From assembly GCF_014269205.2 (NCBI RefSeq), contig NZ_JABWRY020000001.1, forward strand, positions 1,922,001 through 1,986,000: a DNA stretch of 64,000 nt, read 5' to 3'. Under the pieces are notes generated by a model. That model was not told the DNA's origin. It ran no database searches and saw nothing but the letters and a program-made list of their open reading frames with translations. The DNA comes from Pseudomonas kermanshahensis. GTDB lineage: Bacteria; Pseudomonadota; Gammaproteobacteria; Pseudomonadales; Pseudomonadaceae. Each line of letters begins with the position of its first letter. Within the stretch, counting starts at the first letter, position 1. Positions 17,087-25,249 of this stretch are shown piece by piece. Made by a program: the position numbers and the translations under genes.

Positions 17087-18298
17087 ATGCTCAACCCTTA
17101 CCGCCAGCTGTTCCAGGCAAAAGGCACGGCCGGCTTTGCCTTGGCAGGCCTGGTGGCACGTTTGCCTTTGCCGATGACGGGCATCGGCATCATCACCCTG
17201 CTCTCGCAGCTACGCGGTAGCTATGCCCTGGCGGGGGCCGTGGCGGCGACGTTCGTGTTGACCTATGCGCTGATGTCACCGCAGGTGTCCCGCTTGGTCG
17301 ACCGGCACGGGCAGCGCCGTGTGCTGCCCGCCGCTGCAGGCTTGTGTGTAATGGGCCTGCTGGTGCTGCTGGCCTGTACTTGGTGGCAAGCGCCCGATTG
17401 GGGGCTGTTCGTCGGGGCCGCGTTGGCAGGCTTCATGCCGAGCATGTCGGCGATGGTCCGTGCGCGCTGGACGGCGCTGTACCGGGGCACGCCGCAGTTG
17501 CAGGTGGCGTATTCCCTGGAGACGGTGCTCGACGAGGTCACGTTCATTGCTGGGCCACCGGTGTCGGTGGGGCTCTGCGTGGGCGTGCTGCCCCAGGCCG
17601 GGCCATTGGTCGCGGCGCTGCTGTTGGCGATCGGGGTGTTCGCCTTGGTCGCTCAAACCGGTAGCGAACCGCCCGTGGATGCAGACGCGGGAGCATCGAA
17701 AGGCCAGGGCTCGGTGTTGCAGCACTGGGATGTTCGGCTGCTGGCGTTGCTGATGGTGGCCATGGGCGTGATCGTGGGCAGCGTCGACATCGTCAGCGTG
17801 GCCTTTGCCGAACAGGCCGGCATGCCGGCAGGGGCCAGCGTGGTATTGGCGTGCTATGCCGTCGGTTCCTGCGCTGCTGGCCTGGTATTCGGGGCCTTGA
17901 AATTGCCAACGGCCTTGCACCGGCTGCTGTTGCTCGGTGGCCTGGCGACGGCAGTGACGACTTTGCCGTTGCTGCTGGCTGACAGCGTCTTCGGGCTTGC
18001 TGCCGCCGTCTTGCTGGCGGGCCTGTTCTTTGCGCCGACGCTGATCGTGGCGATGTCACTGGTGGAGCGCAGTGTGCCCGCACAGCAGCTGACCGAGGGC
18101 ATGACTTGGCTGCTGGCGGGGTTGAATGTCGGTGTCGCGCTGGGGGCGTTGGCGTCAGGGCAGGTGGTCGACCTGCTGGGCGCCAAGGCGGGTTACCAAG
18201 TCGCGGTGGTCGCGGGTGTAGCGGTCGCGTTGGTGGCGCTATGCAGCTACCGACGGCTGGGCACAGTGGCCTTCGCAAGGCGAATGCCACTTGGGTGA
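17087..18298 (+). CDS. MFS transporter, probably drug/metabolite exporter
   Basis: A 403-residue 12-helix MFS protein. The ATG at 17087 has GGAGAG upstream; an ATG 39 bases earlier lacks a site. It starts LFQAKGTAGFALAGLVARLPLPMTGIG, typical of the small bacterial MFS_1 group, with a helix 2-3 loop VSRLVDRHGQRRVLP. The middle loop (about residues 200-222) is short. Given the divergent TetR regulator and the operator-like repeat in between, efflux of a toxic compound or metabolite is the likely job. The direction of transport is inferred from context only. Confidence 0.85.
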   Translation: MLNPYRQLFQAKGTAGFALAGLVARLPLPMTGIGIITLLSQLRGSYALAGAVAATFVLTYALMSPQVSRLVDRHGQRRVLPAAAGLCVMGLLVLLACTWWQAPDWGLFVGAALAGFMPSMSAMVRARWTALYRGTPQLQVAYSLETVLDEVTFIAGPPVSVGLCVGVLPQAGPLVAALLLAIGVFALVAQTGSEPPVDADAGASKGQGSVLQHWDVRLLALLMVAMGVIVGSVDIVSVAFAEQAGMPAGASVVLACYAVGSCAAGLVFGALKLPTALHRLLLLGGLATAVTTLPLLLADSVFGLAAAVLLAGLFFAPTLIVAMSLVERSVPAQQLTEGMTWLLAGLNVGVALGALASGQVVDLLGAKAGYQVAVVAGVAVALVALCSYRRLGTVAFARRMPLG

Positions 18299-18352
18299 TC
18301 AGGCTGCAACCGGGCACGTTGCAAGGCCGCCCCAAGGGGCTGCAGGCGCGTA

Positions 18353-20131
18353 TCAGTTCATGTTACTGCCCGCCTGGACTTTGGCGCTGCTGGCGGTGTC
18401 TTGCACGCGTTCGGCTTCGTCCTGTGGCAGGTGATCGAACTCGCGTAGGCCGTTGTTGCGGTAAGGGTCACCGATCCAGCGCGGCACAACCTCAAACTGC
18501 GGGTTGACGATGCTTTTGGCAGGCTCGTAAAGGTCATAGCTGAGCCCGGCCAGATCGGACAGCGTGTGAATCAGGTGCGAACTGCTGTAGGCACGGTTGG
18601 CCGTGGCCTGCAGGTCGCGCGGGTGGGCCGCTTGCCAGCTCGGTGAGGTCCACAGCAGGAACGGGATGGTGTACATCGGCCGGGTTGGGGCGCCTTCGTT
18701 GCGCCCCAGGCGGTCGTGATCGCCCGAGCTGTAAACATCCTCACCGTGGTCGGAGAGGTACAGCAAGAAGCCGTTGGGGGTGGTGGCCGAGTAGCGCTTG
18801 ATCAGGCTCGACACCACGTGGTCGTTGTAGCGCACTGCGTTGTCATAGAAGTTGTAGGTTTCCACCTCGCTGGGCGAAAGCTTGGCCGGCACGCCCTGGC
18901 GATCGCTGAAATGCTGGAAGGCATTGGGGTAGCGGTAGCGGTAATCCATGTGCGTGCCCAGCAGATGGATGATGATGAACTTGTTCGGTGCAGGGTCTTG
19001 CAAGGCTTTCTCGAACGGGTCCAGCACCACTTCGTCGTACTGGCTGGCGTTCTGGTTGCGCTGGTTGTTCAGGTAGACCGGCACGTCCGTTTGCTGGGAG
19101 AAGGTGGTCAGCATGGTGTTGCGCTTGGTCATGGTCTGCTGGTTGGTGATCCAGAAGGTCTTGTAGCCTGCCTGTTTCATCAAGTTGATCAGCGACGGGT
19201 CGGTGAGGAAGCGGTCCGGGTGCTGTTCGTCACCAAAGGTCAGGATCTGCTGCATCACTTCGATGGTGTAGGGGCGTGGCGACACCACGTTGCTGAACAC
19301 CGTCAGGCCCTTGTCGCTGGCGGCCAGCGCATCGAGGTTGGGCGTGGTATCGCGCGGGTAGCCGTACAGGTGCATGTGCTCGCGGGTGGTCGATTCGCCC
19401 AGCACCAGGACCAACGTGCGCGGCGCGTCACCGCTGCTGTTGCGCAGGTTCTGCAAGGGCGGCAACGCAGCGTTCTGCGCCAACAGTTCCTGCATGTTGT
19501 TCAGCTGTTGGCGGTATTGCTTGTAGCCGACCAGCAACTGCCACGGCACGGCAGGTTCCATGCGCTGCTGAACCTTTTCGGCAGCGTCGGCAAAGTTGCG
19601 TTCCTGGGTGACCATCTGTTTGTAGAAGGGGTATACCAGGTTGGCCAGCAGCAGCAGGACAACCACCGGAATGCGGCTGCGCAAGGGCAGCGTGACCGGG
19701 CGCACGCGCTTGTACAGCAGCACGGCCACCACGGTATACAGCAGCAGCGCCAGGCCCAGCCAGAGGCTGAAGTATTGGCTGAAATACTCGCCAGCCTCCG
19801 CGGTATTGGATTCGAACATCACGAAGATGACGCTTTGCGAGAACTCCTGGCGATAGATGCCGAAGTAGCTCAGGCCGACCAGCGAGGCGGCCCACAGCAC
19901 CAGGCCGATGACTGCCGCGGTGGCGCGGGTAAAGCGCGGCAGCAGCAGTACAGGGGCCAGCCACAGGCTGCTGAGAAACAGCGCATCGCGAAAGCCGGCA
20001 AAGCCAGTGGTGCCACTGAACAGCAGCAGCGCCTGGGTAACGCCGGAGAAATACCAGAAGAACAGCAGGAGCCAGCCCAGGCCGGCCCAGTCCACGCCTT
20101 TGCGCGTGAGGTTTTTTTTAATAGCTGACAC
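18353..20131 (-). CDS. cptA: Phosphoethanolamine transferase, CptA-like
   Basis: A 592-residue inner-membrane sulfatase-fold enzyme. Five hydrophobic helices fill residues ~15-170, and the periplasmic catalytic domain follows. The metal/nucleophile motif GESTTREHMHLYGY near 243-256 contains the Thr that takes phosphoethanolamine from phosphatidylethanolamine. Other site motifs are HLLGTHMDY and YLSDHGED. The double Thr and following sequence favour CptA (which modifies heptose I of the LPS core) over EptA (lipid A), but this is by resemblance only. It starts with GTG at 20131 after ACGAGG. A run of A residues (IKKN codons) follows the start and could be slippage-prone. It is monocistronic. 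Confidence 0.85.
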   Translation of the reverse strand: MSAIKKNLTRKGVDWAGLGWLLLFFWYFSGVTQALLLFSGTTGFAGFRDALFLSSLWLAPVLLLPRFTRATAAVIGLVLWAASLVGLSYFGIYRQEFSQSVIFVMFESNTAEAGEYFSQYFSLWLGLALLLYTVVAVLLYKRVRPVTLPLRSRIPVVVLLLLANLVYPFYKQMVTQERNFADAAEKVQQRMEPAVPWQLLVGYKQYRQQLNNMQELLAQNAALPPLQNLRNSSGDAPRTLVLVLGESTTREHMHLYGYPRDTTPNLDALAASDKGLTVFSNVVSPRPYTIEVMQQILTFGDEQHPDRFLTDPSLINLMKQAGYKTFWITNQQTMTKRNTMLTTFSQQTDVPVYLNNQRNQNASQYDEVVLDPFEKALQDPAPNKFIIIHLLGTHMDYRYRYPNAFQHFSDRQGVPAKLSPSEVETYNFYDNAVRYNDHVVSSLIKRYSATTPNGFLLYLSDHGEDVYSSGDHDRLGRNEGAPTRPMYTIPFLLWTSPSWQAAHPRDLQATANRAYSSSHLIHTLSDLAGLSYDLYEPAKSIVNPQFEVVPRWIGDPYRNNGLREFDHLPQDEAERVQDTASSAKVQAGSNMN

Positions 20132-20191
20132 GTATGCCTCGTAGAACCTTGGCAGCCACCCAATGTGCGCGTGGCCGGAAAGGGCGTGACG

Positions 20192-20578
20192 CTAATCTGA
20201 AGGTTGTGAAAATAACGTCAAGGCGCAGCGCAACGAGACGGGAGGCATGCCCGTCCGGGGCGTTTCAGGTGGGTAGCCAAGCAAGACCAGTGCAGCCCAC
20301 AGGCTCAGGTTGAGCATCTGCGCGATCTTGTCGCCACCGCCGTCGGGCAACTGGGTGTTGACCTTGAGGAAGTACACACAGACGGCATAGGCCAGCCCCG
20401 ACAGTACCCTATAGATGACGCCCTTCATGCCCAGCGCACTGCTCATTTCGGGCATCAGCAGCAGGTACAGCCCGATAAAGGCCAGGGTGATCGAGACGAG
20501 GAAGTTGGCCGAGGGGCGTTCCTTGAGCAGGTAAAAACCCAGGATGGTCATGAAAAACACCTGGGTACCCGTTGAATC
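20192..20578 (-). pseudogene. Fragment of an EamA/DMT-family transporter
   Basis: An open frame of 159 codons exists here, but only the section read from about 20575 down to 20255 looks like protein: TGTQVFFMTILGFYLLKERPS, then LVSITLAFIGLYLLLMPEMSS and GVIYRVLSGLAYAVCVYFLK. This is the end of the first EamA repeat and the start of the second. The N-terminal part of the frame is antisense to an AraC fragment, and the C-terminus (ETPRTGMPPVSLRCALTLFSQ) does not continue the fold. About two thirds of a normal ~300-residue DMT transporter is missing. Confidence 0.75.
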
Positions 20579-20743
20579 CAGGTGCGTGTCGCCCACGCCC
20601 AGCGCCTGTTGCGTGCAGGCCTGAGCATCGCCGATGCCGCCATCGCGTGCGGGTTCTTCGACCAGAGCCATTTGAACCGGGCATTCAAAAAGGTGGTGGG
20701 GCTGACGCCGGGCAGTTTTCGTAGCGGATATTCGCGGGTTTGA
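20579..20743 (+). pseudogene. C-terminal fragment of an AraC-family regulator
   Basis: Reading + strand from 20579 gives QVRVAHAQRLLRAGLSIADA, AIACGFFDQSHLNRAFKKVV and GLTPGSFRSGYSRV, then TGA at 20741-20743. This is unmistakably the second helix-turn-helix of an AraC protein. No start, sensor domain or first helix-turn-helix precedes it; instead the sequence abruptly becomes the opposite-strand EamA fragment. The two genes were once divergent, and a deletion took both 5' ends and their promoters. Confidence 0.8.
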
Positions 20744-20802
20744 TTTCTCAGGCGTACAGGTATGATGACTGCAGCGTAACCAGACCTACAGGCCATTGGA
20801 CC

Positions 20803-20961
20803 ATGAACCGTCGTAAGAAGATCAAACAGTTGATGCAGGCGCATGCCAAGAAAGCCAGTGCCAAGCTGGCGCCGAAAAGCAAGCCCAAGTACATCAGCAA
20901 AGCTGACCGGTTGAAGCTGGCAGAGGCTGCCGAAACCACAGTTGTCGAATCGCCGAGCTGA
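20803..20961 (+). CDS. DUF2986-like small basic protein
   Basis: A 52-residue, strongly basic protein starting MNRRKKIKQLMQAHAKKASA and continuing KLAPKSKPKYISKADRLKLA. This pattern matches the DUF2986 family of small gammaproteobacterial proteins (family recalled from its NRKKKI...KKANAKL...KPKYISKADR signature). No function is known; the charge suggests binding to RNA, DNA or ribosomes. The ATG at 20803 is preferred to an in-frame one 21 codons upstream that would overlap the pseudogene region, though the ribosome site is weak. It is followed by a REP pair. Confidence 0.75.
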   Translation: MNRRKKIKQLMQAHAKKASAKLAPKSKPKYISKADRLKLAEAAETTVVESPS

Positions 20962-21010
20962 TAAAACAGAATGGAACCCGGCCCGACCATCGGCCGTTAT
21001 GCATTTCCCT

Positions 21011-21104
21011 GTAGGAGCAGCCTTGTGCTGCGAAGAGGCCGGTGACAGCACAGTAAATCTTCGCTGCTGTCACCGGCCTCTTCGCAGCACAAGGCTGCTC
21101 CTAC
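21011..21104. repeat. REP inverted pair (P. putida type)
   Basis: Two perfect 32-base REP copies (21011-21042 and 21073-21104) in inverted orientation. The pairing extends inward (GGTGACAGCA with TGCTGTCACC), so the whole 94 bases can fold into one long hairpin. It sits between the convergent DUF2986 gene and the aldehyde dehydrogenase, whose stop is 14 bases away. Confidence 0.95.
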
Positions 21105-21117
21105 ACAGTGCGTAAGG

Positions 21118-22566
21118 TCAGGCCAACTGGTACGTGGTTTTTACCCGGGTGAAGAACTGCCGTGCGTGAGTGCCCTGCTCTCGTGAGCCCAGGCTCGATG
21201 CACCATTGCCACCAAATGGCACGTGGTAATCCACGCCCGCCGTGGGCAGGTTGACCATGACCATTCCCGCCGAACTGTTGCGCTTGAAATGCTCGGCATG
21301 GCGCAGCGACGTGGTGACGATCCCGGCCGACAAACCAAACGTGGTGTCCTCGGCAGCCGCAAACGCCTCGTCATAGTCCCGCACCTTCAGCACACTCAGC
21401 ACCGGGCCGAAGATTTCTTCGCGGTAGATGCGCATCTGTGGCGTCACGTCGGTGAACAGTGCGGGCGTGAACAGGTATGCCCCAGCCTCGTTGTCGATGC
21501 GCTCCCCGCCACACACTAGCTTCGCGCCTTGCTCAAGGCCTGAGGCCACGTACGACAGGTTCTGCTCCAACTGCCGGCTATCGACCACGGGGCCGATGTC
21601 GGTGGTGGGCTGCAATGCATCGCCCACGTTCAGCGCCCGGGTACGCTCGGCCAGGCGCGCCACGAACGCGTCATGAATACCCGCGGTGACGATCACCCGG
21701 GAGCTAGCCGTGCAGCGTTGGCCGGTGCTGTAGAACGAGCCGTTCAATGCCACCTCCACGGCCTGCTCCAGGTCCGCATCGTCCAGCACGATCAATGGGT
21801 TTTTGCCGCCCATCTCCAATTGCACTTTCTTCATGCCATCGGCCGCCAGCCTGGCGATCTGCCGACCGGTGTGCTCGGAGCCGGTGAAGCTGATGCCATC
21901 GACCAGCGGCGAGCGGATCAGGGTGTCACCGACGCTGCGCCCCGGCCCGATCAGCAGGTTGAACACACCGGCGGGCAAACCTGCCCGTGAGATGATTTCG
22001 GCCAGCACCCAGGCCGAGGAGGGCACCAATTCGGCCGGCTTGAACACCACGCAGTTGCCGAAACACAGGGCCGGGGCAATCTTCCAGGCCGGGATGGCGA
22101 TCGGGAAGTTCCACGGCGCGATGATGGCGACCACGCCCAGCGGCTGAGTGAACACGTCGATGCCCACGTCCTGGCGTACAGACTGGTATTTCTCGCCTTC
22201 GGCGCGCAGAGCTTCCTGGGCATAGAACTTGAACGAGCGGCCGGCACGGTCGACTTCGCCCAGTGCCTCACGCACCACCTTGCCTTCTTCGCGGGCCAGC
22301 AGTGTGGCCAGTTCTTCTCGGCGGGCGAGGATTTCGCTGCCGATGAAGTCCAGCGCATCGGCGCGTTGCTGCGGGTTGCTGCGCGCCCAGGCGGGAGCGG
22401 CGCGGCGGGCAGCAAGCAGGGCCTGTTCGGTCAGTGCCTGATCGGCGCGGGCGAAGCGCTCGACCACTTCGCTCGGGTTGGACGGGTTGCGGTTTTCCAG
22501 CACATCGTTGCCGCCTGGGGCGACGAAGGCGCCATCGACATAGCTGCTCTTGGTGACCAGGGTCAT
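21118..22566 (-). CDS. NAD(P)-dependent aldehyde dehydrogenase
   Basis: A 482-residue ALDH superfamily enzyme. The catalytic Cys285 is in GQRCTASS, and the general base Glu251 in LEMGGKNP, at the normal 34-residue spacing. The NAD-binding section shows PWNFPIAIPAWKIAPAL and the cofactor loop FTGSEHTGRQIA. It oxidises an aldehyde to its acid in the cytoplasm. It is the last gene of a three-gene operon, overlapping the hydroxyacid dehydrogenase by four bases (ATGA). With an amine/amino-acid-type FAD oxidase upstream, a semialdehyde product of deamination is a plausible substrate. It resembles 2-oxoglutarate-semialdehyde-type dehydrogenases, but the substrate is not proven. Confidence 0.9.
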   Translation of the reverse strand: MTLVTKSSYVDGAFVAPGGNDVLENRNPSNPSEVVERFARADQALTEQALLAARRAAPAWARSNPQQRADALDFIGSEILARREELATLLAREEGKVVREALGEVDRAGRSFKFYAQEALRAEGEKYQSVRQDVGIDVFTQPLGVVAIIAPWNFPIAIPAWKIAPALCFGNCVVFKPAELVPSSAWVLAEIISRAGLPAGVFNLLIGPGRSVGDTLIRSPLVDGISFTGSEHTGRQIARLAADGMKKVQLEMGGKNPLIVLDDADLEQAVEVALNGSFYSTGQRCTASSRVIVTAGIHDAFVARLAERTRALNVGDALQPTTDIGPVVDSRQLEQNLSYVASGLEQGAKLVCGGERIDNEAGAYLFTPALFTDVTPQMRIYREEIFGPVLSVLKVRDYDEAFAAAEDTTFGLSAGIVTTSLRHAEHFKRNSSAGMVMVNLPTAGVDYHVPFGGNGASSLGSREQGTHARQFFTRVKTTYQLA

Positions 22567-23531
22567 GCGGTTCGGCTCCTTTTTACGTTGGCTTGGCGGG
22601 CGACGAAGTCGCTGATGTTGTCCACGGCGCTGTCCATCAATTGCTGCATGGCATCTTCACTGCTCCAGGCGATGTGTGGGTTGAGCAAGAAATCATCACG
22701 CTCGATCAGCTGGAACAGCGGGTTGCTCGGGTGCAGCGGCTCATGTTCGACCACATCCAGCGCCACACCGCCCAGGCGGCCGTCCCGTAGCGCCTGGATC
22801 AGCGCGGCTTCGTTGACCACGCCGCCACGGCCGGTATTGACCACCAGGGCGTCGGGCTTCATCAAGGCCAGTTGTTCGGCACCAATGAGGTTGTAGGTGT
22901 CGGGCGTCAGCGGGCAGTTGATCGACAGCACGTCGCAGCTGCGCAGCAGTTCGGCCAGCGGTCGGCAGTCCAGTCCCTGGCGCTTGCCGCCCCGGTCTTC
23001 GAACAGCACCTGCATGCCAAAGGCCCGCGCCAGGTGCGCCAGGCGCAGGGCGATCGGGCCGCTGCCGATGATTGCCAGTTGCTTGTCGCGCACGTCACGG
23101 ATGCGGTGGTTGAAGTAGATGTTCTGCTGCGGCTTCTCGCCCGCATGCACTTGGCGCATCAAACGCGTGAACGCGGCCGGGCGGCGGAACAGTTCGAGAA
23201 TCATCGCCAGGCTGTGCTCGGCCACGGTATTGGCGGCATAGCCCGGTACACTGGCCACTTCGATGCCATGGGTATTGCAGTAATCGACATCGACGATATC
23301 GCGGCCGGTGAGGGCCAGCGAAATCATCTTCAGTTTTGGCAACTGGCTCAGGTGTTCCTCACGCAGTGGCACGCTGCAGGTAAAGGCGATGGTTGCGTCT
23401 TTGAGGTGTTCGAGCACCTGCTCGGGGTGGGTGTACGCAAACTGCTGCCAGGTGTGCTCGCAGGCCGGGCGCTTAAGGCGGGTGGAGGGCGCCAGGCCCT
23501 CGTCGTCGAGCAGTACGATGTGTTCGCTCAC
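22563..23531 (-). CDS. D-isomer-specific 2-hydroxyacid dehydrogenase
   Basis: A 322-residue NAD(P)-dependent enzyme that interconverts a 2-oxoacid and its D-2-hydroxyacid. The Rossmann motif is present in a reduced form (IGSGPIALRLA near 157-167), with the later signature MKPDALVVNTGRGGVVNEAALI. Catalytic residues are Arg in that signature, Glu in DVVEHEPL and His in LNPHIAWSS. The GTG start at 23531 follows AAGGA. It lies in the middle of the operon, 11 bases after the FAD oxidoreductase, and overlaps the ALDH gene. It is nearest to glycerate/hydroxypyruvate-reductase-like members; the substrate is unknown. Confidence 0.9.
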   Translation of the reverse strand: MSEHIVLLDDEGLAPSTRLKRPACEHTWQQFAYTHPEQVLEHLKDATIAFTCSVPLREEHLSQLPKLKMISLALTGRDIVDVDYCNTHGIEVASVPGYAANTVAEHSLAMILELFRRPAAFTRLMRQVHAGEKPQQNIYFNHRIRDVRDKQLAIIGSGPIALRLAHLARAFGMQVLFEDRGGKRQGLDCRPLAELLRSCDVLSINCPLTPDTYNLIGAEQLALMKPDALVVNTGRGGVVNEAALIQALRDGRLGGVALDVVEHEPLHPSNPLFQLIERDDFLLNPHIAWSSEDAMQQLMDSAVDNISDFVARQANVKRSRTA

Positions 23532-23542
23532 GGTCCGTTTCC

Positions 23543-24934
23543 TTATTTTTTCTGGGCCGGCACGTAGCCGGCCGGGGCCATGGCCACCAGGCGACGGGTG
23601 AGGAAACCGGCGTCCTGATCATGGTCTTCGAGGGATTCCTTGCGGACCAGGGCGTCACGCACCATGTGCGCGCCAAAGAAGCGGAACGGCTCTGGTGGCA
23701 GCATTTTCATCTTCTGGTTGACCAGGCCGCAGTTGGCCCATTCGTCATTGGCATGCTCGACCAGCGACTTGATGATGCGGCTGGCAAACACGGTGGTGGC
23801 CACGCCATTGCCAGAGAAGCCGATGCCGTAACTGATGTTCTGGTGGTGATCGAGGTAGCCGAAGTTCGGCAAGCCCTTCATGGCCCGGTCGATGGGGCCG
23901 GTCCAGCTGCTGACGACCGGTACATCGGCAAGTTGCGGGTACAGCCGGCGCAGCTCGGCAGCCACTTTGTCGGCAGCAGGGGAAGGCTTCTCGTAGAGGT
24001 TGCCGATGCGTCCGGCATACGCGAACTGGCCCAGCGGCTTGCCGAAGACTACGCGGCCATCAGGGGTGTTGCGCCAGTAGTTGAGCACGGTGCGCGAGTC
24101 GGTCATGCATTCGCCGCGGCTGAAACCGATGGCATCGAGCTTGGCCTTGACGGGTGCTGTCGCCACCATGTCGCTGGACATGATCGCGATCATCCGGCGC
24201 AACTCCGGGAACTGCGCGCCCCAAGCGTTGAGTGCCAGCACCACGTGCTTGGCCTTCACATGGCCCTTGGCGGTGTGCACCACCGGGTTGGCGCCACGTT
24301 GCAGGTGGGTGAATGGCGATTTCTCGAAGATCTGCACACCAAGCTTCAGCGCCACCCGGCGCAGGCCCCGCGCGAGCATGGCGGGCTGCACGGTGGCGGC
24401 GTTGGGGTCGTAGATGCCACCCAGTACCAGCGGTGAGCCGACGCGCCCGCGAATGGTCTGGCGGTCAAGCTCTTGGAACGGGTTGACGTCTAGCTTTTCC
24501 AGGCCATCGGTCAGCACCCGCCAGGAATTCATCTGGCGTTGGTTGGTGGCCGTCCACAACCAGCCATCCTTGCGGTACTGCGCGTCGATGCCGTGTTCCC
24601 GGCAGAAGCTGCCGATCTCGTCGATGGCCGACTCTGCGGCCTCGCAGATGCGCCGCGCCTCGACGTCGCCGCAAATGGTCCGCACCGACAGGTACTTGCC
24701 CCACCAGTTGGTGGCAACGCCGCCGTTACGTCCGCTTGCGCCTGAACCACAACGGTCGCGTTCGACGATGACGATGGTTTTTTCCGGGTGGGCCTGTTTC
24801 AGGCGGATGGCCGACCACAGGCCAAGGAAGCCACCGCCGACAATGCACACGTCGGCTTGAATCGAGTCCTGCAGGGCAGGGGCGAGGTCGCTGTCCAGGT
24901 CCAGCGCCTGGGCATACCAGAATCCACGGTACAT
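23543..24934 (-). CDS. FAD-dependent amine/amino-acid oxidoreductase (DAO family)
   Basis: A 463-residue flavoenzyme. The ATG at 24934 has AGAGG upstream. The dinucleotide-binding motif DVCIVGGGFLGLWSAIRLKQ is at residues ~28-47, and the GSGASGRNGG loop typical of the PuuB/glycine-oxidase group follows. The C-terminus has the second FAD contact GIGFSGNGVATTVFASRII. It starts GFWYAQAL, like members annotated as aminophosphonate oxidoreductases (TIGR03329-like), which is one possibility. It likely deaminates a primary or secondary amine, with the aldehyde passed to the downstream ALDH. It is the first gene of the operon, with a palindrome 28 bases upstream as a candidate operator. Confidence 0.87.
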   Translation of the reverse strand: MYRGFWYAQALDLDSDLAPALQDSIQADVCIVGGGFLGLWSAIRLKQAHPEKTIVIVERDRCGSGASGRNGGVATNWWGKYLSVRTICGDVEARRICEAAESAIDEIGSFCREHGIDAQYRKDGWLWTATNQRQMNSWRVLTDGLEKLDVNPFQELDRQTIRGRVGSPLVLGGIYDPNAATVQPAMLARGLRRVALKLGVQIFEKSPFTHLQRGANPVVHTAKGHVKAKHVVLALNAWGAQFPELRRMIAIMSSDMVATAPVKAKLDAIGFSRGECMTDSRTVLNYWRNTPDGRVVFGKPLGQFAYAGRIGNLYEKPSPAADKVAAELRRLYPQLADVPVVSSWTGPIDRAMKGLPNFGYLDHHQNISYGIGFSGNGVATTVFASRIIKSLVEHANDEWANCGLVNQKMKMLPPEPFRFFGAHMVRDALVRKESLEDHDQDAGFLTRRLVAMAPAGYVPAQKK

Positions 24935-24961
24935 GAGGGGTGCCTCTGAGCATGTTTGTCT

Positions 24962-24971
24962 TGTGTACACA
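24962..24971. promoter_or_regulatory. Palindrome TGTGTACACA upstream of the oxidase operon
   Basis: A perfect ten-base palindrome 28 bases before the start of the FAD oxidoreductase gene, in position to be an operator for a GntR/FCD-like or similar dimeric regulator. The same ten bases occur at 41211-41220. No regulator gene is adjacent. The role is inference. Confidence 0.4.
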
Positions 24972-25249
24972 TGATGCTCAGTGCGGCCGGGGCGCGATAT
25001 TACAGTCATGACAATTGATAGGACGTGGGCGCGTGCCTGGAGGAGGCGTTCTGAAAACCCTTACATCATGAGGGAATAAAACTGACGGCTTGTTTTCGAG
25101 GGTTGCAGTTACTAGCTAGCAGTTCTGAGAGGTCTTTTTTTAGGAGTGATCCATTAGTGTTGCCGCGTTTGAATGGGCTCGCCAAGTTAAAAAGTTGCTC
25201 ACCCTGCGGGGTGGGCTTGTCCAGTGGTTTATTGCGGCAAGGTTATCTA
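24972..25249 (+). promoter_or_regulatory. Upstream/leader region of the Tc toxin locus, with a hairpin
   Basis: About 280 bases without a gene, more AT-rich than the surroundings. At 25197-25216 an eight-base-pair stem (GCTCACCC / GGGGTGGGC with one G-T pair) with a four-base loop lies 33 bases before the tcA start, so it could be an attenuator or leader hairpin. An AGGAGTG string at 25143 is not followed by a coding frame that I accept. No clear -35/-10 pair could be fixed by eye. Confidence 0.4.

Noticed and set aside
18716..20128. A 470-codon + strand frame opposite the CptA-like gene
   Set aside because: Low-complexity V/H/Q/A-rich translation without domains; CptA is clearly the real gene.
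20192..20671. A single 159-aa protein spanning the EamA fragment
   Set aside because: Its first ~32 residues are the reverse complement of an AraC helix-turn-helix, so the frame crosses a deletion junction.
25103..25249. A 49-residue N-terminal extension of TcA
   Set aside because: There is no ribosome site before 25103 and the residues do not resemble TcA N-termini; 25250 has AAGG at correct spacing.
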